Shown one piece after another: positions 40,988 through 49,223 of a DNA stretch of 64,000 nt; the first letter of the stretch is position 1; each line of letters opens with the position of its first letter. The stretch is from NCBI GenBank assembly GCA_945907735.1, contig CAMDTL010000004.1, forward strand, positions 55,191 through 119,190, in the 5' to 3' direction. A program made the position numbers and the translations under genes. The notes beneath the pieces are model-generated. The model was not told where the DNA came from. It did not search any database and worked only from the letters and a program-made list of their open reading frames with translations. The stretch is from Methylotenera oryzisoli (lineage in GTDB: Bacteria > Pseudomonadota > Gammaproteobacteria > Burkholderiales > Methylophilaceae).

Positions 40988-42244
40988 GTGAACGCTTTTA
41001 CTTTAAAAAATGGTGACCTGCACGCCGAAAATATTGCACTTAGCCAAATAGCAGCTGAATTTAACACGCCATGCTATGTGTATTCCAAAGCGGCGCTAAC
41101 CCAAGCACTTACAAGCTTTCAAGCCAGTTTGCTTGGCACTAATCATTTGATTTGTTTTGCAGTAAAAGCCAACCCTAACATTGCAATTTTAAATTTGTTT
41201 GCCAAGCTGGGTGCGGGTTTTGATATAGTCTCAGGTGGCGAGCTAGCACGGGTGCTGGCCGCTGGTGGCGACCCACAAAAAATCGTGTTCTCTGGCGTGG
41301 GTAAATCTGCGGATGAAATGCGTGCTGCTTTAAACGCTGGCATTTTTTGCTTTAATGTGGAGTCGGCCAGCGAATTAAATCGGCTGAACCAAGTAGCTGG
41401 TGAAATGGGCAAAGTTGCGCCTGCTTCATTGCGCGTCAACCCCAATGTAGATGCGAAAACGCACCCGTATATTTCCACCGGCTTAAAAAACAATAAATTC
41501 GGCGTAGCGTTTGAGGATGCAATGAGCGTTTACGCGCAAGCCGCAGCCATGCCGAATATCGCTGTGCATGGGGTAGATTGTCACATAGGCTCGCAAATTA
41601 CCGAGTTGGCGCCGTTTATTGAAGCGCTAGATTTAATCTTAGGCTTGGTGGATGCCCTAGAAGCAAAAGGGGTTCACATCTCGCACATTGACGTGGGCGG
41701 CGGCATTGGCATTACTTATGCCGACGAAACACCGCCAGCATTTAGTGTTTACGCCAAAGCGATTTTGGCCAAATTAACTGGCAGAAATGTAAAACTGCTA
41801 TTTGAGCCAGGTCGAGCATTAGTAGGCAATGCGGGCGTATTGCTGACCAAGGTAGAGTATATTAAACATGCCGAAAGTAAAAACTTCGCCATTGTAGATG
41901 CCGCCATGAACGACCTCATGCGCCCCGCTTTGTACGATGCATATCACGATATTGTGGTCGTGAATCCTAGCAAGAATCCGCGGGCTGCTGAGGCAAATAT
42001 TTACGAAATTGTTGGTCCAGTGTGCGAAAGCGGTGACTTTTTAGGTCACGATAGAAAATTGAATTTACAAGAAGGCGATTTGCTCGCCATCAAGTCTGCT
42101 GGTGCTTATGGCATGAGCATGGCCAGCAACTACAATACACGGCCACGTGTAGCAGAAATTATGGTGGATGACGACAAAACATATCTGATTCGCCAGCGTG
42201 AAACAGTGGCGGATTTATTCTCTTTAGAAACAGTGTTGCCGTAA
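40988..42244 (+). CDS. lysA: Diaminopimelate decarboxylase
   Basis: This PLP enzyme makes L-lysine from meso-diaminopimelate. The 418-residue protein has the PLP lysine in CFAVKANPNI (about 55-64), the HIGSQI loop (about 198-203), HIDVGGGIGITY (about 234-245), FEPGRALVGNAG (about 276-287) and the substrate motif GPVCESGD (about 342-349). The start is GTG at 40988 with only a weak upstream ribosome site. The product side connects to mpl (DAP-containing tripeptide) through the shared precursor. Confidence 0.96.
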   Translation: MNAFTLKNGDLHAENIALSQIAAEFNTPCYVYSKAALTQALTSFQASLLGTNHLICFAVKANPNIAILNLFAKLGAGFDIVSGGELARVLAAGGDPQKIVFSGVGKSADEMRAALNAGIFCFNVESASELNRLNQVAGEMGKVAPASLRVNPNVDAKTHPYISTGLKNNKFGVAFEDAMSVYAQAAAMPNIAVHGVDCHIGSQITELAPFIEALDLILGLVDALEAKGVHISHIDVGGGIGITYADETPPAFSVYAKAILAKLTGRNVKLLFEPGRALVGNAGVLLTKVEYIKHAESKNFAIVDAAMNDLMRPALYDAYHDIVVVNPSKNPRAAEANIYEIVGPVCESGDFLGHDRKLNLQEGDLLAIKSAGAYGMSMASNYNTRPRVAEIMVDDDKTYLIRQRETVADLFSLETVLP

Positions 42245-42346
42245 TACTAAAAATTCAAGAAAATAGTTGCAGACTCTAGCACTTAAGCGTAGATTACCGC
42301 TGTACGACAACTCTAAATTGATTTTTTTAATGGGGATGGGACTAAA

Positions 42347-42544
42347 ATGAATAAATTTGTAATTGCTTTAATGGCTGTGATGATGATGATGATTGCTGGT
42401 TGCGCTTCTAAACCAGCCCCAGCTCCAGTTATCGGTACTGGCACGCCGATAGACCTTGGTGATTTTAGCGACTTGGAAGAAGTAGATGCCACTGACGATG
42501 AGGCTGTAGAAGATTTATCAGACATGGTTGCTGCAGAAATGTGA
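42347..42544 (+). CDS. Small acidic lipoprotein of unknown function
   Basis: The 65-residue protein has a signal peptide with several Met residues and lipobox IAGC (Cys at 19), then a short ASKPAPAPVIG linker and a strongly acidic tail (DLGDFSDLEEVDATDDEAVED). I do not recognise a family. It lies 102 bp after lysA and ends 13 bp before a strong terminator, so it is the last gene of the plus-strand run. GGGGATGGGACTAAA ahead of the ATG gives a ribosome site. An outer-membrane-anchored acidic peptide is inferred. Confidence 0.72.
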   Translation: MNKFVIALMAVMMMMIAGCASKPAPAPVIGTGTPIDLGDFSDLEEVDATDDEAVEDLSDMVAAEM

Positions 42545-42557
42545 TTTTTGCATGCAA

Positions 42558-42600
42558 TAAAAAAGCGAAGCCTCCAATTATTTTGGACTTCGCTTTTTTA
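42558..42600. terminator. Strong bidirectional terminator
   Basis: TAAAAAAGCGAAG and CTTCGCTTTTTTA form a 13-bp perfect stem; within the loop TCCAA and TTGGA pair again. The A-run on one side and T-run on the other make it act in both directions. It would end the plus-strand run coming from mreB/lysA and the convergent minus-strand purU transcript. Confidence 0.9.
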
Positions 42601-42616
42601 ACAACCAAATTTTGGC

Positions 42617-43471
42617 CTAATCAAAAATCACAGTTTTATTCGCATACAGCAAAATACGATTTTCAATATGCCAGCGCACCGCCTTGGCTAAAACCGAGCG
42701 CTCTAAATCACGCCCTTTTTGTATCAAATCTTCCACTTCATCACGATGCGAAATACGGTCAATGTCTTGCTCGATAATCGGGCCTTCGTCTAACACTTCG
42801 GTTACATAATGACCAGTTGCGCCTATTAATTTTACACCACGTTCAAACGCACGATGATATGGCCGTGCGCCAACAAAGGCGGGTAAGAACGAATGATGAA
42901 TATTGATAATGCGCTGCGGATAACGCGCCACAAAATCAGGCGACAAAATTTGCATATAGCGCGCCAGCACGATTAAATCGATCTTATAGTCATCGAAAAG
43001 CTTAAATTGTGCGGCTTCGGCGGCAGGCTTATTATCTTTACTTACTGCAACGTAGTGGAAATCAATGCCATAAAACTTTACTAAAGCCTCAGTATCACGG
43101 TGGTTGCTAATCACCAAAGAGATTTCACACGCCAGCTCACCACCTTTATGGCGGTGCAACAAATCGGCTAAACAATGATCATATTGTGAAACCATAATCG
43201 CCACGCGCGTTTTGTGTTGCGAGAGCTTGAGTTGCCATTGCATGCTAAATTTTTTGGCAACTGGCGCAAAAGCTACATTAAAACTAGCTTCATCCAAGTT
43301 AAATCCTGCCACATCCCACTCAACACGCATTAAAAACAAATCATTTTCTGCATCTTGATGCTGGTCTGCGTGTAAAATATTGGCATTATGCTGATATAAA
43401 AAATCAGCAATAGCTGCCACAATGCCGCGCGCATCGGGACAAGTAATTAACAGGGTTGCGGTATTTTTCAT
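42617..43471 (-). CDS. purU: Formyltetrahydrofolate deformylase
   Basis: PurU hydrolyses 10-formyl-THF to formate and THF, balancing one-carbon pools. The 284-residue protein has an N-terminal ACT domain (LLITCPDARGIVAAIADFL at about 7-25) and a formyltransferase-like domain with NIHHSFLPAFVGARPYHRAF (about 196-215), KLIGATGHYVTEVLDEGPI (about 220-238) and the catalytic Asp in the latter. It is divergent from ispH by 56 bp. In a methylotroph this step could release formate for the dissimilatory pathway; that is inference. Confidence 0.95.
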   Translation of the reverse strand: MKNTATLLITCPDARGIVAAIADFLYQHNANILHADQHQDAENDLFLMRVEWDVAGFNLDEASFNVAFAPVAKKFSMQWQLKLSQHKTRVAIMVSQYDHCLADLLHRHKGGELACEISLVISNHRDTEALVKFYGIDFHYVAVSKDNKPAAEAAQFKLFDDYKIDLIVLARYMQILSPDFVARYPQRIINIHHSFLPAFVGARPYHRAFERGVKLIGATGHYVTEVLDEGPIIEQDIDRISHRDEVEDLIQKGRDLERSVLAKAVRWHIENRILLYANKTVIFD

Positions 43472-43527
43472 AAATTAAGCCACTAAAATTTGTGCCATTA
43501 TACCTAAATTAGAGACAAGATAACGAT

Positions 43528-44490
43528 TTGAATACTTCTGAAAAAACTAGCATCGTGCTCGCTAACCCGCGTGGTTTCTGCGCTGGGGTGGATCGGGCCA
43601 TTATTATTGTAGAGCAAGCACTGGAAAAATTTGGCACGCCAATTTATGTACGTAATGAAGTTGTCCACAACAAATTTGTGGTAGATGAATTGCGCGCTAA
43701 AGGCGCAATTTTTGTCAATGAGCTCGATAAAATACCTTCTGGTAGTACCGTCATTTTTAGCGCCCATGGCGTTTCAAAAGCCATTCGTGCTGAGGCTGAA
43801 AGTCGCGGTTTAACTGCCTTTGATGCCACTTGCCCTTTAGTCACCAAGGTGCATATCGAAGTCGCAAAAATGCGCAAAGCAAGCATGGAAATTGTCATGA
43901 TAGGTCACAAAGGTCACCCTGAAGTTGAAGGTACCATGGGGCAATCCAATGAAGGCATGTATTTGGTGGAAACGCCAGAAGATGTCGCAAATTTAACTGT
44001 AAAAGATACTGAAAACCTCGCGTTTGTCACACAAACCACACTTTCGATGGATGATGCGGCCTTAGTTGTTCATGCCCTACAAACCAAGTTCCCCAATATC
44101 CACGCGCCGAAAAGTGACGATATTTGTTACGCCACTCAAAATCGCCAAGATGCTGTTAAAATTATGGCAAAAGATTGCGATTTGGTGATTATTGTTGGTT
44201 CGTCCAATAGTTCCAATTCCAACAGACTCCGTGAAGTGGCGCAAAATCAAGGCGTTGAAGCCTATATGGTAGATAACGCCAGCTATTTAAAAGCTGAATG
44301 GTTGATAGGTAAAACCAAAATTGGCGTTTCTGCTGGCGCCTCTGCCCCTGAAATTTTGGTGCAAGAAGTGATTTCTAAACTACAAACACTAGGCGCGCAT
44401 GAAGTACAAGAGCTGCATGGCGTTATAGAAAGCGTGGTGTTTCAATTACCCAAAAAATTAACATCTGCCCCCAATAAAACTGCGCTTTGA
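43528..44490 (+). CDS. ispH: 4-hydroxy-3-methylbut-2-enyl diphosphate reductase
   Basis: This [4Fe-4S] enzyme performs the last step of the MEP isoprenoid pathway. The 320-residue protein has the three cluster cysteines in [12 protein letters not shown] (about 13-24), DATCPLVTK (about 100-108) and the [12 protein letters not shown] segment (about 193-204), plus [10 protein letters not shown] (about 222-231). The start is TTG at 43528, with AAGATAACGA upstream; a GTG at 43555 would give an N-terminus closer to E. coli (LANPRGFC). nudB overlaps its stop. Confidence 0.95.
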   Translation: MNTSEKTSIVLANPRGFCAGVDRAIIIVEQALEKFGTPIYVRNEVVHNKFVVDELRAKGAIFVNELDKIPSGSTVIFSAHGVSKAIRAEAESRGLTAFDATCPLVTKVHIEVAKMRKASMEIVMIGHKGHPEVEGTMGQSNEGMYLVETPEDVANLTVKDTENLAFVTQTTLSMDDAALVVHALQTKFPNIHAPKSDDICYATQNRQDAVKIMAKDCDLVIIVGSSNSSNSNRLREVAQNQGVEAYMVDNASYLKAEWLIGKTKIGVSAGASAPEILVQEVISKLQTLGAHEVQELHGVIESVVFQLPKKLTSAPNKTAL

Positions 44491-44936
44491 AATTTAAAAC
44501 ACCTATTTCTGCACTGGTGCTTATTCACACGCCAGATTTACAGGTGTTAATTATGGAGCGCGCCGATAAAGCAGGCTTTTGGCAATCAGTCACAGGTAGC
44601 TTAGAGGATGGCGAAACGCCTTTGCAAGCCGCCTTGCGTGAGGTTTTTGAAGAAACCGGCTTAGACGCTAACAAGTACAATCTGCAAGATTGGCAAGCCT
44701 CAAACGTGTATGAAATTTACCCGCATTGGCACCACCGTTATGCACCTAGCGTAGTGGAAAATACCGAACATTTGTTTGGTTTAGAACTACCCTCGCAATT
44801 AACAATCAAACTGGCTCCAGACGAACATGTGCGCTACGAATGGGTAGATTGGCGAGAGGCCGCAATGCGGGTATTTTCGTGGACGAATGTGGATGCCTTA
44901 AAAAGATTAGGTGAAATGCACCAATTAACGTTATAA
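44487..44936 (+). CDS. nudB: Dihydroneopterin triphosphate diphosphatase (Nudix)
   Basis: The 149-residue Nudix hydrolase has the complete box [20 protein letters not shown] at about 37-56 followed by TGL. NudB removes pyrophosphate from dihydroneopterin triphosphate in folate synthesis. [13 protein letters not shown] and the [10 protein letters not shown] segment (about 76-85) match NudB better than other Nudix enzymes. The start is a TTG that overlaps the ispH stop (TTGA), so translation is coupled. Substrate specificity rests on similarity only. Confidence 0.82.
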   Translation: MKFKTPISALVLIHTPDLQVLIMERADKAGFWQSVTGSLEDGETPLQAALREVFEETGLDANKYNLQDWQASNVYEIYPHWHHRYAPSVVENTEHLFGLELPSQLTIKLAPDEHVRYEWVDWREAAMRVFSWTNVDALKRLGEMHQLTL

Positions 44937-44945
44937 AATACAGTC

Positions 44946-46043
44946 ATGCAAACCGCAACCATTAAGTTTGAGAAGTACCAAGCCGCAGACGATGCCGATT
45001 GTCAGCGCCGCATTATTGCTGCGCGCAATAAATTAGGCAAACGCTTGGTGATTTTAGGCCATCATTATCAGCACGAAAGTGTGTATCGCCACGCCGATTT
45101 TACGGGAGATTCGCTTAAGCTTTCAAAGTATTGTGAAGATTTAGATGCTGAATTTATTGTGTTTCTCGGTGTGCATTTTATGGCGGAAGTGGCGGATATT
45201 TTAAGCCGCCCCGAGCAAATTGTCGTGCTGCCAGACCTTGCTGCTGGCTGTTCTATGGCGGATATGGCGAATTTAGCCAAAGTAGAACGCAGTTATCGCG
45301 AGCTGAACAAAGTGCTGAATTTTGATGAGACGATTACACCTGTCACTTACATTAATTCCGCCGCCGATTTAAAAGCATTTTGCGGCGAGCATGGCGGCAT
45401 CGTGTGCACTTCGACTAACGCGCCGAAAATATTGGATTGGAGCTTTAAACAGCGCAAAAAAGTACTGTTTTTCCCTGACCAAAATCTTGGTCGCTGGAGC
45501 GGCCACAAGATGGGCATACCGCTCGAGCAAATGCCGATTTGGGATCCAGACCAGCCGATGGGTGGCTTAACAGCAGAACAAATCAAAAACGCTAAAATCT
45601 TGTTATGGAAAGGCCATTGCGCCGTGCATCAAATGTTCCGCCTGCAAAATATTGAGCACTTTAGAAAGTTACATCCCGATGGTCACGTAATTTCGCACCC
45701 TGAAGCGCCGTTTGAAGTTTGCTTGAATTCCGACTTTGTTGGCTCAACTGAGTATATTTTACGCACCGTTGCCGAAGCTGCGCCCAATACCAAATGGCTG
45801 GTGGGTACTGAATTGAATTTAGTCACCCGCTTGGCTGAGCAAATGAAACCGCAAGGCAAACACGTGCAGTTTATGAGCCACGTGGTGTGCGAATGTTCGA
45901 CCATGGCGCGTATTGACCCGCAACATTTAGCTTGGACACTGGAAAACTTGGCCGATGGTCATATCGTCAATCAAATCAAAGTGCCAGCGCATGATGTGAA
46001 GCTTGCCAAACTCACGCTAGACCGCATGCTTGCTACTTCTTAA
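44946..46043 (+). CDS. nadA: Quinolinate synthase A
   Basis: NadA condenses iminoaspartate and dihydroxyacetone phosphate to quinolinate for NAD synthesis. The 365-residue protein has the cluster cysteines in AAGCSMADMA (about 100-109), KGHCAVHQ (about 220-227) and SHVVCECSTMARI (about 315-327), and LGHHYQHESVYRHADFTGDS near the N-terminus (about 37-56). Length and motifs are standard for the long-type enzyme. The HIT gene overlaps its last base. Confidence 0.96.
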   Translation: MQTATIKFEKYQAADDADCQRRIIAARNKLGKRLVILGHHYQHESVYRHADFTGDSLKLSKYCEDLDAEFIVFLGVHFMAEVADILSRPEQIVVLPDLAAGCSMADMANLAKVERSYRELNKVLNFDETITPVTYINSAADLKAFCGEHGGIVCTSTNAPKILDWSFKQRKKVLFFPDQNLGRWSGHKMGIPLEQMPIWDPDQPMGGLTAEQIKNAKILLWKGHCAVHQMFRLQNIEHFRKLHPDGHVISHPEAPFEVCLNSDFVGSTEYILRTVAEAAPNTKWLVGTELNLVTRLAEQMKPQGKHVQFMSHVVCECSTMARIDPQHLAWTLENLADGHIVNQIKVPAHDVKLAKLTLDRMLATS

Positions 46044-46477
46044 TGACTTGTGATTTATGCAAACCAACGTCGCATGAAATTTTGTGGCAAGATGATTTCT
46101 GCCGCGTCGTGCTATTAAATGACGCGAATTATCCTGCGTATTGCCGTGTTGAGCTAATTGAACACATCAAAGAAATGACCGATTTAGCGCCCGCACAGCG
46201 CGCGCGCATGATGAAAGTTGTATTCTCGGTAGAAATCGCGCTGCGCGAAATTATTCAGCCAGATAAAATCAACTTAGCCAGTTTGGGTAACAAAACGCCG
46301 CACCTACACTGGCACGTGATTCCACGCTTTAAAGATGACAAACATTTCCCTAATTCACATTGGGGACAGGCTAGAAACAGTGCCATGCAGCCCAATATCC
46401 ACTCGCCTTCCAGTGCATCAATTTTATCGTTTAAAGACAAAATAAAAACGCATATCGCCATGAATAATGCGCTTTAG
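46043..46477 (+). CDS. HIT-family nucleotide hydrolase/transferase
   Basis: The 144-residue cytoplasmic protein has the histidine triad HLHWHVIPRF at about 91-100 and an N-terminal CDLC pair near residue 3. HIT proteins hydrolyse nucleoside phosphoramidates or dinucleoside polyphosphates; the substrate of this one is not apparent. It shares its first base with the nadA stop (TAATG). The last codons and TAG stop lie inside an 18-bp perfect inverted repeat (separate entry), so the C-terminal KTHIAMNNAL is dictated by that palindrome. Confidence 0.9.
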   Translation: MTCDLCKPTSHEILWQDDFCRVVLLNDANYPAYCRVELIEHIKEMTDLAPAQRARMMKVVFSVEIALREIIQPDKINLASLGNKTPHLHWHVIPRFKDDKHFPNSHWGQARNSAMQPNIHSPSSASILSFKDKIKTHIAMNNAL

Positions 46478-46494
46478 CGCATTATTCATGGCGA
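46455..46494. repeat. 18-bp perfect inverted repeat across the HIT stop codon
   Basis: TCGCCATGAATAATGCGC (46455-46472) and its exact reverse complement (46477-46494) flank a 4-base TTTA loop. The TAG stop of the HIT gene (46475-46477) lies at the loop. No T-run follows, so a standard intrinsic terminator is not obvious. The gene to the right converges on it. Confidence 0.85.
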
Positions 46495-46514
46495 AGACCC
46501 TTGTGGTTGTAGCA

Positions 46515-46829
46515 CTAATCTACAACCAATCGCTCCACCACTTCGCCGTTCACCAGATGGCTTTCGATAATTTCATCAATGTCGTCGTTATCCACAAAGG
46601 TATACCAGACAGCTTGTGGATACACCACCAAAAGCGGCCCTTCGCCGCAACGGTCAAAACAACCCGCACGGTTAATGCGTACTTTATCCCGGCCATTCAA
46701 ACCCAGTTTTTTGATGCGCGCTTTCATGTGATCAAACGCCGCTTCTGCGCCTTTATCCATGCAACAAGCCTCGCCATTATCGCGCTGGTTTAAGCAAAAA
46801 AATACGTGATATTGATAGTAATTTCCCAT
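46515..46829 (-). CDS. Thioredoxin-like [2Fe-2S] ferredoxin
   Basis: This 104-residue cytoplasmic protein has four cysteines in the thioredoxin-like ferredoxin arrangement: CLNQRDNGEACC (about 12-23) and RAGCFDRCGEGP (about 54-65). GPLLVVYPQAVWYTFV follows as in the family. Such proteins carry a [2Fe-2S] cluster in the manner of NuoE or Azotobacter FdI-type proteins; the partner is unknown. Its start overlaps the tonB-like stop by one base, so it is the last gene of a minus-strand pair. Confidence 0.87.
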   Translation of the reverse strand: MGNYYQYHVFFCLNQRDNGEACCMDKGAEAAFDHMKARIKKLGLNGRDKVRINRAGCFDRCGEGPLLVVYPQAVWYTFVDNDDIDEIIESHLVNGEVVERLVVD

Positions 46830-47830
46830 TACTTTTCTGAGCCTTTAGTCGCAAGCACATCTTCCTGCATAAATGTCCATGTTCTTGTTATATCCAAGAT
46901 GTCGGTATCTTTGCTAATATCATCTGGAAACACCGCATAAGGCGCTGCTAGCTCTACAATACGCTTGGCCGCTTCATCTAACACTTTGTGATTTGATGGC
47001 TGGTCAATCACTATCTTTTCTAGGCTACCATCGGCTTTAATCGACACCGTCAGGCGCAATTGCCCATACAATTTTTGTGCTTTTGCCGCTTCTGGGTAAT
47101 TCATATTGCCGATACGCTCCACCTTTTGCCGCCAAGCTTCCACGTACAAAGCAAAGCGATATTCTTTGGTGCGTGCGCCGATCAATTTTCTTTTCGGTCG
47201 TTTTTGATATTCGTCCTGTTGCTTATCAATTTGCGCTTGCAGCCTATCCATTTCTAAGCTTGCAGCGATTAATTCCGCGCGGTCTAACGATTTGGTTTTA
47301 GCTTTTTGCTCACCTGGTTCAGGCTCAGCCGAAGCCAAATTTTGCGTGGGATTCGATTCAATTGTTTTTGTCGATTTAATTTGTGTCAGCAGTGCTTGTG
47401 CTTGTTTTTCCAGTGCTTCCACACGTTTTTTTTCACGCGCTTCTTGTGCTTTCAATTGAGCAGATTCAGCTGAGCTGCGCGCTTCGGCATTCGGCTGTAA
47501 CTTCACTGCCGTGGTTTTTTGTATGGGTGCTGGCAGCACCGTTTTTAATTTGCGGTTTGCATCGGTATTACCGCCACGGTCTAAATTGGCTTGCGCTAAT
47601 AACTCGGCTTTATCAGGCGCACTTTTAGTTTTTGCATTCACTAAAACAACTTCTAGCGAAGGCAATTTATCGGCTAACTTTCTGAGCTCTGGCTCAAATT
47701 TAATACTTAAAATGGTGGCATGAATGAAAATAGAGAGCCAAATTGCGATGGTCATTACCGTTAGCTTTGCCAGCCATGCTTTCAAGACCGCCAAGGCGGC
47801 TAATGCTGTTGGTATTGCTGCGGCACTCAA
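46829..47830 (-). CDS. TonB-like energy transducer
   Basis: This is a 333-residue protein with one N-terminal membrane helix (about 25-43, MTIAIWLSIFIHATILSI), a long Ala/Lys/Glu/Gln-rich linker (about 60-210) and a C-terminal TonB domain (about 230-325, YVEAWRQKVERIGNMNYPEA, LYGQLRLTVSIKADGSLE, VLDEAAKRIVELAAPYAVFP). TonB proteins carry proton-motive energy to outer-membrane receptors. No exbB, exbD or receptor gene is next to it. The true start may be Met25 (47758). It lies 20 bp after mpl on the minus strand. Confidence 0.82.
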   Translation of the reverse strand: MSAAAIPTALAALAVLKAWLAKLTVMTIAIWLSIFIHATILSIKFEPELRKLADKLPSLEVVLVNAKTKSAPDKAELLAQANLDRGGNTDANRKLKTVLPAPIQKTTAVKLQPNAEARSSAESAQLKAQEAREKKRVEALEKQAQALLTQIKSTKTIESNPTQNLASAEPEPGEQKAKTKSLDRAELIAASLEMDRLQAQIDKQQDEYQKRPKRKLIGARTKEYRFALYVEAWRQKVERIGNMNYPEAAKAQKLYGQLRLTVSIKADGSLEKIVIDQPSNHKVLDEAAKRIVELAAPYAVFPDDISKDTDILDITRTWTFMQEDVLATKGSEK

Positions 47831-47850
47831 ACTTAGGAATTCCCAAAAAA

Positions 47851-49221
47851 TTAATCGTTTAGCGAATCAAGTATTTTTTGATGCACGCCACCAAAGCCAC
47901 CATTACTCATAACCAAGATATGGTCGCCTGATTTGGCCGATTTTGCAATGGCTACGACTAAATTTTCTAAACTCTCAAATACTCGTGACTTGTTTTTAAT
48001 GGGATTTAGCGCTTCTGCGACATCCCAACCCAAATTGGCGCTGTAACAAAACACTAAATCTGCGTCTTTCAAACTGGCAGATAGCGCGCTTTTCATCATA
48101 CCTAATTTCATGGTGTTGCTACGTGGTTCTAATACCGCGAATATGCGAGCCGCGCCCACCCTGGCTCGCAAACCTGCTAAAGTGGTCTCAATCGCAGTTG
48201 GGTGATGCGCAAAATCATCATAAACCGTAATATTATTGACGATTCCTTTAGTTTCCATGCGGCGTTTAACATTTTTAAATTCGCTAAGCGCCTCAATGGC
48301 AATACAGGGCGCAACCCCCACATGGCGCGCAGCTGCTATTACGGCTAACGCATTCATGCGGTTATGCTCGCCCAATAAATCCCAACTTAAATTACCTTGG
48401 TGCACGCCCTTAAAATCCACATCAAAGCGGCCATCCGCATCAAGATTGCTAATTTTCCAACCTTCAGCAGCGCCAAATATTTCTTGCGCAGACCAACAGC
48501 CTTTGGCAATCACGCGCTGCAAGCTTTCCTGCTGGTTGCTCACCACCAAGCCTTGCTGAGGGACGGTTCTGACCAAATGATGAAATTGTTTTTCAATCGC
48601 CGCTAAATCATCAAAAATATCGGCATGATCAAATTCTAAATTATTCAAAATAGCGGTGCGCGGACGGTAATGCACAAATTTTGAGCGTTTATCGAAGAAT
48701 GCGGTGTCGTATTCGTCCGCCTCAATCACAAAAAAAGGCGACTTGGATGTGCTATCTTGCTTCGGCGTTTGCGGCAACCTTGCCGAAACCCCAAAATTTT
48801 CCGGCACGCCCCCAATCAAAAAACCGGGCGCCAAACCCGCAAACTCCAATACCCATGCCAACATCGAGCTAGTTGTGGTTTTACCATGCGTGCCCGCCAC
48901 CGCTAATACCCACTTGCCTTGTAGCACGTTCTCCGCCAACCATTGTGGGCCAGAAATATACGGCAAGCCAAGATTCAATATCTCTTCCATCAACGGATTG
49001 CCGCGCGAAACCACATTGCCTATCACGTAAATATCGGGGTTAAGTTTAGTTTGCTCGGGTGGAAACCCTTCTATCAATTCAATGCCCTGCGCCTCAAGCT
49101 GTGTACTCATCGGTGGGTATACATTGGCATCACAACCCGTGACACGATGCCCCGCCTGCTTGGCCAGCACCGCAATACCACCCATGAATGTGCCGCAAAT
49201 ACCTAAAATGTGAATGTGCAT
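47851..49221 (-). CDS. mpl: UDP-N-acetylmuramate:L-alanyl-gamma-D-glutamyl-meso-diaminopimelate ligase
   Basis: Mpl re-attaches recycled murein tripeptide to UDP-MurNAc. The 456-residue Mur-ligase protein starts MHIHILGICGTFMGGIAVLA, with the ATP loop VAGTHGKTTTSSMLAWVLE (about 108-126), VIEADEYDTAFFDKRSK (about 171-187), NNLEFDHADIF (about 197-207) and YDDFAHHPTAIETTL (about 315-329). The AGTHGKTTT loop and HIHILGICGT start separate Mpl from MurC. Together with the AmpG-like permease it supports muropeptide recycling. metH ends 2 bp upstream. Confidence 0.95.
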   Translation of the reverse strand: MHIHILGICGTFMGGIAVLAKQAGHRVTGCDANVYPPMSTQLEAQGIELIEGFPPEQTKLNPDIYVIGNVVSRGNPLMEEILNLGLPYISGPQWLAENVLQGKWVLAVAGTHGKTTTSSMLAWVLEFAGLAPGFLIGGVPENFGVSARLPQTPKQDSTSKSPFFVIEADEYDTAFFDKRSKFVHYRPRTAILNNLEFDHADIFDDLAAIEKQFHHLVRTVPQQGLVVSNQQESLQRVIAKGCWSAQEIFGAAEGWKISNLDADGRFDVDFKGVHQGNLSWDLLGEHNRMNALAVIAAARHVGVAPCIAIEALSEFKNVKRRMETKGIVNNITVYDDFAHHPTAIETTLAGLRARVGAARIFAVLEPRSNTMKLGMMKSALSASLKDADLVFCYSANLGWDVAEALNPIKNKSRVFESLENLVVAIAKSAKSGDHILVMSNGGFGGVHQKILDSLND

Positions 49222-49223
49222 TA

